A stretch of 18,701 nucleotides of DNA from an uncultured Flavobacteriales bacterium (GTDB lineage: Bacteria > Bacteroidota > Bacteroidia > Flavobacteriales > CALTNV01): the NCBI GenBank assembly GCA_943845485.1, contig CALTNV010000002.1, positions 1 to 18,701 of the forward strand, written 5' to 3'. This document shows, piece by piece, positions 1-8,078 of the stretch (positions are counted from its first letter, which is position 1; each line of letters opens with the position of its first letter). A program made the position numbers and the translations under genes. The notes beneath the pieces were generated by a model. It made no database searches and had not been told where the DNA came from. It was given only the letters and a program-made list of their open reading frames with translations.

Positions 1-29
1 TACTTTATTTTTGTTTAGAATTTATTGAA

Positions 30-1037
30 ATGATAGAAACTGATATATTAATTATTGGAGCTGGACCAGTAGGTCTTTTTACTGTTTTTGAAGCTGGTCT
101 TCTTAAGTTAAAGTGTCATTTAATTGATTCTTTACCTCAGCCTGGGGGTCAATTAGCTGAAATATATCCAAAAAAACCTATTTATGACATTCCTGGTTAC
201 CCAGAAGTTTTAGCAGGTGATTTGATTGATAATCAAATGAAACAAATTGAGCCTTTTAAGCCTGGTTTTACTCTTGGAGAAAGTGCAGATTCAATTGAAA
301 AGTTAGAAGACGGCTCTTTTATTGTTACAACAAATAAAGGAACTAAACATCATACTAAAACGATAGCTATTGCTGGTGGTTTAGGAGTTTTTGAACCTAG
401 AAAACCGCCTATTCCTAATATTTTAGATTTCGAGGATAATGGAGTAGAGTACATTATTAAAGATCCTGAGTTTTATAGAGGGAAAAATGTTGTGATATCT
501 GGTGGTGGAGATAGTGCTTTAGATTGGGCGATATTTTTAGCTAACGGTGTAGCTAACGAGGTTTCTTTAGTCCACCGAAGAACTTCTTTTAGAGGTCATT
601 TAGATAGTGTTCAAAAAGTGATGGATATGGCTGAAACAGGTCAGATTAATTTAATTACAGAAGCTGAAGTTGTTGGTTTAAATGGTAATGACTCTGTTGA
701 AAGTGTTGTGATTAAACATAAAAAACAAGGGGAGTTTGTTAAGGAAGCAGATCACTTTGTTCCATTATTTGGATTAACGCCAAAATTAGGACCTATTGCT
801 AATTGGGGATTAGAAATTGAGAAGAATTCTATTAAAGTAAATACTTTTGATTATAGTACTAATGTAGATGGTATTTATGCTATTGGAGATGTGAATACTT
901 ACCCTGGTAAATTAAAGTTGATTTTATGTGGATATCATGAAGCGACTTTAATGGTGCAGTCTGCTTTTGCAAAAATTCACCCTGAAAAGAAAAATGTTTT
1001 AAAGTATACAACTGTTAATGGTGTTAATGGTTTTTAG
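30..1037 (+). CDS. Ferredoxin--NADP(+) reductase, thioredoxin-reductase-like type
   Basis: This cytoplasmic FAD enzyme is predicted to move electrons between NADPH and ferredoxin. The N-terminal FAD motif GAGPVG is at residues 10-15, followed by PGGQL. A second Rossmann motif (GGGDSALDW, about residues 157-165) is followed by HRR, which usually contacts the NADPH phosphate. The C-terminal FAD motif GDVNTYPGK is present. The redox CxxC of true thioredoxin reductases is absent, which points to the YumC-like reductase class. The 335-residue length fits that class. The ATG at 30 gives the usual start directly ahead of the first beta strand; the same frame stays open to the window edge, so an upstream start cannot be excluded. 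The gene ends 10 bases before a strong hairpin terminator. Its ferredoxin partner is not visible here. The family call is firm; the physiological partner is inferred. Confidence 0.9.
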   Translation: MIETDILIIGAGPVGLFTVFEAGLLKLKCHLIDSLPQPGGQLAEIYPKKPIYDIPGYPEVLAGDLIDNQMKQIEPFKPGFTLGESADSIEKLEDGSFIVTTNKGTKHHTKTIAIAGGLGVFEPRKPPIPNILDFEDNGVEYIIKDPEFYRGKNVVISGGGDSALDWAIFLANGVANEVSLVHRRTSFRGHLDSVQKVMDMAETGQINLITEAEVVGLNGNDSVESVVIKHKKQGEFVKEADHFVPLFGLTPKLGPIANWGLEIEKNSIKVNTFDYSTNVDGIYAIGDVNTYPGKLKLILCGYHEATLMVQSAFAKIHPEKKNVLKYTTVNGVNGF

Positions 1038-1046
1038 TAATCGATT

Positions 1047-1103
1047 TACAAGTATAAAAAAAAGCCCAATATTAATTTTATTGGGCTTTTTTTTATACTT
1101 GTA
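1047..1103. terminator. Bidirectional intrinsic terminator, perfect 24-bp stem
   Basis: Arms at 1047-1070 and 1080-1103 are perfectly complementary, with a 9-base loop. The GC core GCCCAAT/ATTGGGC is flanked by an 8-base A tract on the left and an 8-base T tract on the right, so it can terminate transcription from either side. It lies between the stop codons of the convergent reductase and gldH genes, only three bases from the latter. Confidence 0.93.
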
Positions 1104-1106
1104 TTT

Positions 1107-1580
1107 TTAGTTTACTTTAAATCCTATAGCGTTAATGCCTTCTAAAATTGTATCTCTCATTCCGTGTGTTAGAGAAATTTTATATTTTCCTGTGTTTAGA
1201 AATTTAACTTGTTTATACAATATTGTATTGTAGTGTATTCCACTTGAGCCATTACCAGTCCATTTTCCAGAAATAGGATTTGCTAAATAAAATTCAACAG
1301 TATCTTTATCAATCCCACCTTTTTCATTTTTAATATCAACATAAACAAACATATTATAATAAGGATAGGTTGAGCTATTTCTGATGTTTAAAGATAAGTT
1401 TTTTAAATTTAAAGTGTCATTTACATTCACTTCAAAAGAAATAGTGTCATTAAAGTTCCACTCATTTTTTTCAAGTATTTTATTTTCTTCAAACATTGGT
1501 TTCTTGTCACATGAAGCGAATAAAACTAATGTGATAAGAAAAATATTATTTTTCAGTAGTTTTATTATTTTTATTTGCAT
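1107..1580 (-). CDS. gldH: Gliding motility lipoprotein, GldH family
   Basis: This is predicted to be a lipoprotein of the gliding machinery, which is linked to type IX secretion in Bacteroidota. From the ATG at 1580 the protein has 157 residues, a basic N-terminus, a hydrophobic stretch and a lipobox FASC with the lipidated Cys at residue 24. The body shows family-like features: a Trp after the linker, a YPYYNMFVYVDI strand, DTVEFYLANP followed by GKW, and a C-terminal HGMRDTILEGINAIG segment. I recognise this as GldH from memory of the family. A longer reading frame back to 1649 exists, but it adds a charged leader before the signal peptide, so 1580 is preferred. The start overlaps the upstream ricT-like gene by 35 bases, suggesting coupled translation in a holB-ricT-gldH operon. 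The exact function of GldH within the machinery is not established. Confidence 0.85.
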   Translation of the reverse strand: MQIKIIKLLKNNIFLITLVLFASCDKKPMFEENKILEKNEWNFNDTISFEVNVNDTLNLKNLSLNIRNSSTYPYYNMFVYVDIKNEKGGIDKDTVEFYLANPISGKWTGNGSSGIHYNTILYKQVKFLNTGKYKISLTHGMRDTILEGINAIGFKVN

Positions 1581-2880
1581 TCTTATTGTTGTTTGATCTG
1601 TTTTTAGAAAAAGGTTTTGTTTTTTTATTTGCATTATTTTTATTTTCAACCTTAGCCCCTTGCTTTTTCTTATTTTGACTAGAATTTACTTTTTTAGCTA
1701 CAACCTTTGTTTTTTCATTTGTATTTGAAGCTTTTTTGTTATTAGGTTTTCTTTTATTATTTTTTGATCTATTAGGTTTCTTTTTATCAAACCTTTCTAA
1801 ACTATCTTGACCTACAACATCACTATACTCATGCTTAATTTCTGTTGGTTTTTCTTGAATAATAAAGTTATTTAAGCTTTCGGGCTTCTTTCCTTTTTTA
1901 TTCATTTCAATTATTTCTAAAACCCTATCTAAATGAATCGGAAGTGGAGGACTAACATCTTCATTGTCCATTATGTACCACATCGTTTTTTTAAAGATAT
2001 CAGTTTTAAAATGGCTAGCTCTGCCAATTTTTGTTTCTAGTCTTATATTTGTTTCAGGAAAGCCCTTGTAAGCTTCTAAATACATATCTAGTTCGTAATT
2101 TAAACAACATTTTAATTTCCCACATTGGCCAGCAAGTTTTTGAGGGTTTAATGATAATTGTTGGTAACGAGCAGCAGTCGTACTTACAGATCTAAAGTCA
2201 GTTAACCAAGTAGAGCAACAAAGTTCTCTTCCACAACTTCCAATTCCTCCAAGTCTACCTGCCTCTTGCCTAGCGCCAATTTGTCTCATTTCAACTCTGA
2301 TTTTGAACTGCTCAGCTAAATCCTTTATTAAAACCCTAAAATCAACTCTTTCATCTGCAGTATAGTAGAATGTTGCTTTTGTTTTATCACCTTGATATTC
2401 AACGTCAGAAATTTTCATTGATAACTCATGTTTAGTAGCTGATTTTCTTGCTTCTAACATTGTTTTATTTTCAAGAGCTCTTGCTTCATGCCATTTATCA
2501 ATATCTTCTTGATTGGCAATACGATAAACTTTTTTCATATCGCCGGCATTGTAAGGAACTTTTTTCTTTTTCATTTGAACCGATACCAGCTCTCCTGTTA
2601 ATGAAATAATACCTATATCGTGACCAGGAGAGGCTTCTACAGCTATTACCTCACCCTGAGTCAATTCTAAGTCATGCAAATTTCTATAAAATCCTTTTCT
2701 GCCATTTTTAAATCTAACCTCTATAACATCGTGTTGAATGTTACTATTAGGTATTTGCATACCACCTAACCAATCGTAAACTTCTAATTTATCGCATCCG
2801 CTTGTAGAGCAGGAGCCATTATTTTTACAACCTTTATTAGGTGATTTAGTATCTGTATTTGAACAACTTGAACAACTCAT
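1546..2880 (-). CDS. PSP1 / RicT (YaaT)-like protein with Cys-rich N-terminus and Lys/Asn-rich tail
   Basis: This 444-residue cytoplasmic protein contains a PSP1 domain. Its core has two cysteine clusters: C216, C221 and C222 (SCGRELCC) and C253, C258 and C259 (QCGKLKCC). In Bacillus the homologue RicT (YaaT) works with RicA and RicF in an Fe-S-containing complex that affects RNase Y-dependent mRNA processing. Here the N-terminus has five more cysteines at 3, 6, 18, 24 and 29. The C-terminal portion, from about residue 350, is low-complexity, rich in Lys and Asn and strongly basic, which could bind RNA or simply be disordered. It lies 38 bases after holB and overlaps gldH. The PSP1 call is firm. 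Function in this phylum is unknown, and RicA/RicF partners are not in this window. Confidence 0.88.
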   Translation of the reverse strand: MSCSSCSNTDTKSPNKGCKNNGSCSTSGCDKLEVYDWLGGMQIPNSNIQHDVIEVRFKNGRKGFYRNLHDLELTQGEVIAVEASPGHDIGIISLTGELVSVQMKKKKVPYNAGDMKKVYRIANQEDIDKWHEARALENKTMLEARKSATKHELSMKISDVEYQGDKTKATFYYTADERVDFRVLIKDLAEQFKIRVEMRQIGARQEAGRLGGIGSCGRELCCSTWLTDFRSVSTTAARYQQLSLNPQKLAGQCGKLKCCLNYELDMYLEAYKGFPETNIRLETKIGRASHFKTDIFKKTMWYIMDNEDVSPPLPIHLDRVLEIIEMNKKGKKPESLNNFIIQEKPTEIKHEYSDVVGQDSLERFDKKKPNRSKNNKRKPNNKKASNTNEKTKVVAKKVNSSQNKKKQGAKVENKNNANKKTKPFSKNRSNNNKNANKNNKTTEK

Positions 2881-2902
2881 TTTATTTGGATAATAATGTA
2901 AT

Positions 2903-2936
2903 AAACCTGTTGATTTATTTAGTGTATAACAGGTTT
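2903..2936 (-). other. Intercistronic hairpin overlapping the holB stop codon
   Basis: Complementary 9-base arms AAACCTGTT (2903-2911) and AACAGGTTT (2928-2936) enclose a 16-base loop containing the holB stop codon. Read on the minus strand it is followed by TTTATTA, a weak U tract, so it may be a leaky terminator or an mRNA processing site between holB and the ricT-like gene. Read on the plus strand it ends in seven Ts, but no plus-strand gene is upstream. Confidence 0.45.
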
Positions 2937-4040
2937 TTTTAAAACTTTAAATATGTGAAATGATAAATCTAAAAATATTATTTTTTGATTTCCATTTCTA
3001 TTTATATGTTCATACGCTTCATTAAATAACTCATAAAGCTGCATGATGTTTTCATGATGAATGAAGTTTGTAAAATTAGCATTAAATTTAGCTTCTTCTC
3101 CAATTATTCTTACCAATTCATCACCATTGTAATTTTTAACAAGTGCTTGTCTAAAGATATGAAGACAATAAATTATGAAATCTTTTTGTTTTTCTCTTTC
3201 GTTTGATGTGAAATTTTTGACCCAATTGACTACCCCATGAACATCTTTCTTAACACAAAATCTCATCCAGGCTGAAAATTGTAAGAAAAATTCATTTTCT
3301 GTTGATTCTAAAAACTCCTTTGCTTTAATAAAATTACCCTCTGATGCATTTACAATGTCATTAGCTTCACTAATTGAATCAGTATATGAGATAATACGAT
3401 CTTTTAAATCTTCATTTGAAATAGCAGGTATTTTTACTAATTGTGTTCTTGATTTTATTGTTGTTAATAATCTTTCTTCTCTATTAGTAATTAAAATAAA
3501 TATTGTATTTTTTGGAGGTTCTTCAAGGTTTTTTAAAAGTTTATTAGCAATTTCTAAATTCATCATGTCAGCATGCCAAATAATTACAACTTTAAATTTC
3601 CCAGTAGATGGTTTTAAGTGGATTTTTCTATTTATTTCTGAAGCTTCATTAACATATATTCCTCCTGTTTTTCCATCTTTTTTAATATAGGAATACCAAT
3701 CCTGTAAATTGAAATATTTATTTTCTAAACAATATTTCATCCACTGTTTAGCGTAGATCTTAGAAATTTTATTTTTCTCTGATGTGACAATCGGAAAAGT
3801 AAAATGAACATCAGGATGCTCCAGTTTAATCATTTTTTTGCAATTGTCACATCTACCGCATGAATCATCATCAAATTGATTTTCGCAGTTAATATATTGT
3901 GCATAAGCTAAAGCAAGTGCGTAAGTACCATAGCCGTTTTCACCTAAAAATAGTTGTGCATGACTAATTCTCTTATTTCTTATTGATGAAATAAGTGTTT
4001 TAATAATACTTTTTTGTCCAATTACATCTGAAAACTTCAC
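2919..4040 (-). CDS. holB: DNA polymerase III delta' subunit (clamp loader)
   Basis: This is a clamp-loader subunit of the replicative polymerase, acting in the complex that loads the beta sliding clamp. The N-terminus FSDVIGQKSIIKTLISSI is typical of the delta'/DnaX AAA+ fold. The Walker A position reads GENGYGTYALA (33-43) and lacks the catalytic Lys, as expected for a non-hydrolysing delta' subunit. A zinc-binding set follows: C52, C61, C64 and C67. Next come NKLLKNLEEPPKNTIFILITN, a Walker B/sensor region typical of the family, and TTIKSRTQ, where the common SRC motif is SRT. The 373-residue length fits. It appears to be the first gene of a holB-ricT-gldH transcription unit, divergent from the OmpA-family gene across a 179-base spacer. 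The symbol follows E. coli usage. Confidence 0.85.
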   Translation of the reverse strand: MKFSDVIGQKSIIKTLISSIRNKRISHAQLFLGENGYGTYALALAYAQYINCENQFDDDSCGRCDNCKKMIKLEHPDVHFTFPIVTSEKNKISKIYAKQWMKYCLENKYFNLQDWYSYIKKDGKTGGIYVNEASEINRKIHLKPSTGKFKVVIIWHADMMNLEIANKLLKNLEEPPKNTIFILITNREERLLTTIKSRTQLVKIPAISNEDLKDRIISYTDSISEANDIVNASEGNFIKAKEFLESTENEFFLQFSAWMRFCVKKDVHGVVNWVKNFTSNEREKQKDFIIYCLHIFRQALVKNYNGDELVRIIGEEAKFNANFTNFIHHENIMQLYELFNEAYEHINRNGNQKIIFLDLSFHIFKVLKKPVIH

Positions 4041-4219
4041 ATTTTTACTTTAACCTATAAAATTAATAAAAATACTTGTCTTTGTAATGTTTAGAAGTCG
4101 ATTTGGTGTTAATATAGTAATATTATCAATAAGTTAAACTGTAGTATTTCATAATGGTTGTGATTTAGTCATTGTTGTCAACCTATATATATGTACTTTT
4201 TTTAAAAAAAACATGTCAT

Positions 4220-6136
4220 ATGAGTAAGTTATTATCTTTTTTAATTCTTCTTGTTATTTTCAATAATATTATGTTTTCTCAAAACTCTAAGTTATTGAAA
4301 GCTGATCATTACTTGTCTAATAGCCAATTTAAAGAAGAACGAAATTTGTTGCTAAAGTATGTTACAAAGCACAAAAAACATGGATATGATAATGAGATTA
4401 ATTATAAATTGTCATATTCTAACTTTAAGTTGCACGATTTTGATGCTTCATTATTTTGGATAGATAAATTTCTTGACAATGATACCACATACGATGGTTT
4501 AAAGCTAAAGTCTCAATTAGTTCATTTATTAGGAGATTATTTAACTGCTATAGATTTGTATACTTTACTATTAAATTATGATGTTGATAATAGATTTTAT
4601 AAGAATAAAATTAACCAATGTGAATGGGCGATATCTAATACTGATTCAACAAAAACAAAGGTTTATGTATCAAATTTATATGGTGGAGATAGGAATTTAG
4701 GCTTTACTTATTTTGATAATGGTATTATTACTTCTTTTTCAACTAACTATAATTTTTTTAAAACAGAATATTATAATTTAAGGTTTGTGGAAATGTTTGA
4801 TTCTATATCATTTGACGAGATTGATGTTGAGAGAATCTCCTCATTTAAAGATAATAGATATTACCAATATATGTTATCAATTAGTAGTGATACAAATACA
4901 GTATGTTTTTCTGCTAGTGAGAATTATGGTGATAAAAAAAATCTTGATTTTCATAGTGTAATATTTTACAAAACTTTTGATAATCAATTACAAAAATGGT
5001 CTGATCCTATTAAGTTACCTTTTATCTTAGATTCTTTTGATTATGCTCATCCATTTATAGATTCTACCAGTAATTTATTATTTTATTCTTCTAATGAATC
5101 TGCAGGCTATGGAGGTTATGATTTATACAAAGTAAGCTTTCAAAATGGTGAATGGGGAAAGCCTATAAATTTAGGGCCAACGATTAATACTTTTGAAGAT
5201 GAGGTTTTTCCATCGTTAATGGAAAATGATTTATATTTTGCTTCTAGCGGTCATTTAGGTTATGGAGGTTTAGATGTTTTTAGGGTTGCTGATTATCTAT
5301 CTTTAGTTACAAATGATCCAATAAATATGGGGAAACCCATTAATAGTAGTAAAGATGATTTTTCTTTGGTCTTTAAATCAAATATTACAGGTCATTTTGT
5401 AACCAATAATAATGACGAATATGGCATGGACAATGTTTATTTTTTTAATTCTCCCCTTTATAAAGAAATTAACTTAATTGTAATTAACTCTATAGATTCT
5501 TTAGGTAAAGAAAATCTATATGTAAATTATTATACAGTTTCGGAATCTGATACTATATTCTATAAGTCAAATATAACAGATTCATTAGGGAAATCATCAA
5601 TAGAAATTCAAGGTGAAGAACTTATATTGATTAAATTTTCTGAAGATTCAAATAATATTGATAGTTTAAATGAGAATTTATACTGTAAAAATATTGTTTT
5701 TAATTCAGACACTATTGAAGATGTTGTTGTTGCATATTATAACGCTAAAGATAAACTCGAAGATGAATTATATGATAGGTTAGATACTTCCGAAATTTAT
5801 TTTTCTTATAATAGTTTTGATATTAATAGTGATTATGATTTGTTATTAGATTCTATTACTAATTTTATAAATGATTTCAATGGTTATACTCTTCTTATAG
5901 AGGGGTATGCAGACTCAATTGGTAGTGAAAAAAACAACTTAAAAGTTTCTTCTTACAGAGCCTTTCAAGGGGAGAAATACTTTATAAGTAAAGGAATTCC
6001 TAAAGATTATATTCAGGTAGTATTTTATGGAGAATCAAAATTTAAAGGACAAGATTATTCAAAAGACGAAGTTGATTTAATTAAAAAGGAATTGTTTTTT
6101 AATAGAAAAATTAGAATTAGAATTTTAAAAAAATAG
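4220..6136 (+). CDS. Secreted OmpA-family protein with TPR-like and PD40/WD40-like domains (T9SS-associated type)
   Basis: This is a predicted periplasmic or outer-membrane-associated peptidoglycan-binding protein of 638 residues. A signal peptide (residues 1-20, ending MFSQ, no lipobox) is followed by helical TPR-like repeats (about 23-150). A PD40-type propeller follows (about 180-410), with repeated strands such as NLLFYSSNESAGYGGYDLY and NDLYFASSGHLGYGGLDVF. A short beta region (about 413-510) lies where related proteins carry a carboxypeptidase-regulatory domain. The OmpA C-terminal domain (about 522-638) keeps GYADSIGS and the SSYRA arginine used to bind diaminopimelate. The order resembles PorE and the OmpA proteins encoded beside PorP/SprF, but no PorP-type gene is next to it. 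An in-frame TTG at 4172 would put 16 residues before the signal peptide, so the ATG at 4220 is preferred. The specific partner is unknown. Confidence 0.82.
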   Translation: MSKLLSFLILLVIFNNIMFSQNSKLLKADHYLSNSQFKEERNLLLKYVTKHKKHGYDNEINYKLSYSNFKLHDFDASLFWIDKFLDNDTTYDGLKLKSQLVHLLGDYLTAIDLYTLLLNYDVDNRFYKNKINQCEWAISNTDSTKTKVYVSNLYGGDRNLGFTYFDNGIITSFSTNYNFFKTEYYNLRFVEMFDSISFDEIDVERISSFKDNRYYQYMLSISSDTNTVCFSASENYGDKKNLDFHSVIFYKTFDNQLQKWSDPIKLPFILDSFDYAHPFIDSTSNLLFYSSNESAGYGGYDLYKVSFQNGEWGKPINLGPTINTFEDEVFPSLMENDLYFASSGHLGYGGLDVFRVADYLSLVTNDPINMGKPINSSKDDFSLVFKSNITGHFVTNNNDEYGMDNVYFFNSPLYKEINLIVINSIDSLGKENLYVNYYTVSESDTIFYKSNITDSLGKSSIEIQGEELILIKFSEDSNNIDSLNENLYCKNIVFNSDTIEDVVVAYYNAKDKLEDELYDRLDTSEIYFSYNSFDINSDYDLLLDSITNFINDFNGYTLLIEGYADSIGSEKNNLKVSSYRAFQGEKYFISKGIPKDYIQVVFYGESKFKGQDYSKDEVDLIKKELFFNRKIRIRILKK

Positions 6137-6148
6137 TGATTATTGTTG

Positions 6149-6186
6149 TTAAAAAAGGCTCTTGATTAATCAAGAGCCTTTTTTAA
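6149..6186. terminator. Bidirectional intrinsic terminator between the OmpA-family gene and pyk
   Basis: This is a perfect 38-base palindrome with GGCTCTTG/CAAGAGCC in the stem, flanked by six As on one side and six Ts on the other. It sits 12 bases after the OmpA-family stop and two bases from the pyk stop, so it can serve both convergent genes. Confidence 0.92.
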
Positions 6187-6188
6187 TT

Positions 6189-7616
6189 TTAATCAACTTT
6201 ATTTAATTTCAACATATTAGTCATTCCATTTTCTTCAATAGGCATGCTAGCAGTATTTATTATGTAGTCACCTTGATTTACAATTTCATCTTTTTTAAGC
6301 AAATATTTAATATCGGATATTGTATGGTCTGTGCTAAACATTTTGTCATAATAAAAGACTGTAACTCCCCAAACTAAACTTAAAATTTGTAATGCTTCTT
6401 TATTACTGGTAAATACAATTACTCTTGCTCTTGGGCGTTGACTAGATATTTTGAATGCAGTATAACCTGAGTGGGTCATCGTGATGATTACTTTTGCATC
6501 TACTCTTTGGGCTAATCTAACAGCATTGTAACAAACACTATCTGTAATAAACCTTTCATTTGTTACTTCATCGGGAAGTGTTTCATGATGGTAAATGCCA
6601 TCAAAAGCTTCTATTTCTTTTATGATTTTAGTCATTGCTTTTATGACATCAATAGGAAATTTCCCAACTGATGTTTCTCCACTAAGCATAACAGCATCAG
6701 CGCCATCCATTACTGCATTAGCAACATCATTAACTTCAGCTCTAGTTGGTGAAATGTTTGTAATCATACTTTCCATCATTTGGGTAGCAATAATTACTGG
6801 TTTAGCAGCTTTTCTACATTTTTGAACTAATTCTTTTTGTAGTAAAGGAACTTTTTGCATAGGAACTTCAACACCTAAATCTCCTCTAGCTACCATTAGT
6901 GCATCAGTTTCAGAGATAATCATATCAATATCCTCTAAAGCTTCAGGTTTTTCTATTTTTGCAATAACTTTTGCATGTTTACGCCTATCTTTAATGATGT
7001 GTTTCAGATCTATGATGTCTCTTGCAGATCTAACAAATGATAAGCCAATCCAATCTATATCGTGTTCTAACGCAAATTCTAAATCAATTAAATCTTTTTC
7101 TGTTAATGAGGGCAAAGATATCTTTGTGTTTGGTAAATTAACCCCTTTTTTTGAACTCAGTACTCCTCCATGAATTACTTTAGCTTTCACTTCATTAGTA
7201 TCATTAGTTTCTACTATCTCCAGATGAAGTTTCCCATCATCAATTAAAATAAGCTCTCCTTTTTTTACATCTTGTGGAAAGTTTTGATAGTTCATGAAAA
7301 GCTTTTCTTTATTACCGATACATTTTTCAGTAGTAAATTTTATGATATGTCCATCCTCCAGAAGTATGCCATTATTTTCTACCTCACCAATTCTTAATTT
7401 AGGACCTTGTAAATCTGCTAAAATAGCAATGTTTTTATTGCTTTTTTTAGCAGCATCTCTTATGTTTTTTATAGCTATTCCATGATCTTCATGTGTTCCA
7501 TGAGAAAAGTTAATTCTACATACATCAACCCCTTCATTAATTATTTGTAATAATACCTCTGGTTTCACAGATGCTGGACCAAGTGTTGCAACTATTTTTG
7601 TTCTTTTATAATCCAT
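6189..7616 (-). CDS. pyk: Pyruvate kinase
   Basis: This glycolytic enzyme transfers phosphate from phosphoenolpyruvate to ADP, giving pyruvate and ATP in the cytoplasm. The 475-residue length fits the short bacterial form. The N-terminus TKIVATLGPAS, the RINFSHG segment, ADLQGPKLRIGE, the catalytic signature IAKIEKPEALEDID, MVARGDLGVEVP for metal and substrate binding, and PTRAEVNDVANAVMDGADA are all intact. The C-terminal regulatory domain is complete. It is the last gene of acpP-fabF-rnc-IPExxxVDY-pyk, with only two bases between it and the gene upstream, so it is probably cotranscribed. Type of allosteric control cannot be read from the sequence. Confidence 0.97.
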   Translation of the reverse strand: MDYKRTKIVATLGPASVKPEVLLQIINEGVDVCRINFSHGTHEDHGIAIKNIRDAAKKSNKNIAILADLQGPKLRIGEVENNGILLEDGHIIKFTTEKCIGNKEKLFMNYQNFPQDVKKGELILIDDGKLHLEIVETNDTNEVKAKVIHGGVLSSKKGVNLPNTKISLPSLTEKDLIDLEFALEHDIDWIGLSFVRSARDIIDLKHIIKDRRKHAKVIAKIEKPEALEDIDMIISETDALMVARGDLGVEVPMQKVPLLQKELVQKCRKAAKPVIIATQMMESMITNISPTRAEVNDVANAVMDGADAVMLSGETSVGKFPIDVIKAMTKIIKEIEAFDGIYHHETLPDEVTNERFITDSVCYNAVRLAQRVDAKVIITMTHSGYTAFKISSQRPRARVIVFTSNKEALQILSLVWGVTVFYYDKMFSTDHTISDIKYLLKKDEIVNQGDYIINTASMPIEENGMTNMLKLNKVD

Positions 7617-7618
7617 AT

Positions 7619-8029
7619 TTATAATATAAAATTTTCTTTTGACTTAAGCTCTAATATGTTTAATTCAATTGCTAATAAAACAGAGTCAATATTTCTTATT
7701 TCCTTTATAATTTTATCAGTCTTATTAATTATTGTACGATCAACTAATACAAAGTAGTCAATTGCTTTTTGTTCTATCGCAATAAACCCATTTTCCGACT
7801 TATTTTTTATTAAAAAATACGATTCTTCTCTTTTCTTATCAATATATTCAAAAATTGAATGCTCTTGGGTGTTTTTTTTATTAACTATAGAATGATTTTC
7901 AACTCTTTTTAATTTTAGCTTCAGGTTTTTGTTAATTAGCCAAGCCATTTTATGACTTTTTTCTCGACATGAAATACCTATCAAATCAAAATCAAAATCA
8001 AAATCATTATCTAATGTATACTTTGCCAT
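7619..8029 (-). CDS. IPExxxVDY family protein (function unknown)
   Basis: This is a 136-residue Bacteroidota protein with no assigned function. The motif that names the family is present in a diverged form at about residues 84-92, AIEQKAIDY, with Ile in place of the Pro and Ile in place of the Val. The N-terminus contains an Asp-Phe repeat (NDFDFDFDL), encoded by a short hexanucleotide repeat. There is no signal peptide or membrane segment, so it is probably cytoplasmic. Position between rnc and pyk is the conserved setting I recall for this family. Two bases separate it from pyk and 49 from rnc. The family call rests on motif plus context. Confidence 0.78.
   Translation of the reverse strand: MAKYTLDNDFDFDFDLIGISCREKSHKMAWLINKNLKLKLKRVENHSIVNKKNTQEHSIFEYIDKKREESYFLIKNKSENGFIAIEQKAIDYFVLVDRTIINKTDKIIKEIRNIDSVLLAIELNILELKSKENFIL
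7981..8006 (-). repeat. In-frame hexanucleotide repeat in the IPExxxVDY gene
   Basis: Three perfect copies of TCAAAA occupy 7986-8003 on the plus strand (TTTTGA on the coding strand), flanked by partial copies at 7981-7985 and 8004-8006. It encodes alternating Asp-Phe residues near the N-terminus. Slippage would add or remove two residues without breaking the frame. Confidence 0.7.
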
Positions 8030-8037
8030 ATCAATAA

Positions 8038-8045
8038 CAAAAGTA
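8038..8045 (-). promoter_or_regulatory. Possible -7 element upstream of the IPExxxVDY gene
   Basis: The minus-strand sequence TACTTTTG matches the Bacteroidota housekeeping -7 consensus TAnnTTTG exactly and lies 8 bases upstream of the start codon. I see no TTTG at the expected -33 spacing, so it may be chance in AT-rich DNA. If active it would give a nearly leaderless transcript for the last two genes. Confidence 0.2.
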
Positions 8046-8078
8046 CATTTTTATAAATTAAATTGAGTTAAAGGAAGG

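Noticed and set aside
1..29. Possible tail of an upstream gene
   Set aside because: Stops at 16-18 and 26-28 in two frames are too close to the edge to judge any coding sequence.
3355..3690. Open frame on the plus strand within holB
   Set aside because: It is fully antisense to a well-supported gene and shows no family motif; it reflects codon bias of the real gene.
3922..3942. Loss of the Walker A lysine in holB as a sign of decay
   Set aside because: Delta' subunits commonly lack ATPase residues, and the rest of the gene is intact.
4172..4219. TTG start giving a longer OmpA-family protein
   Set aside because: It adds residues ahead of a complete signal peptide that begins at the ATG at 4220.
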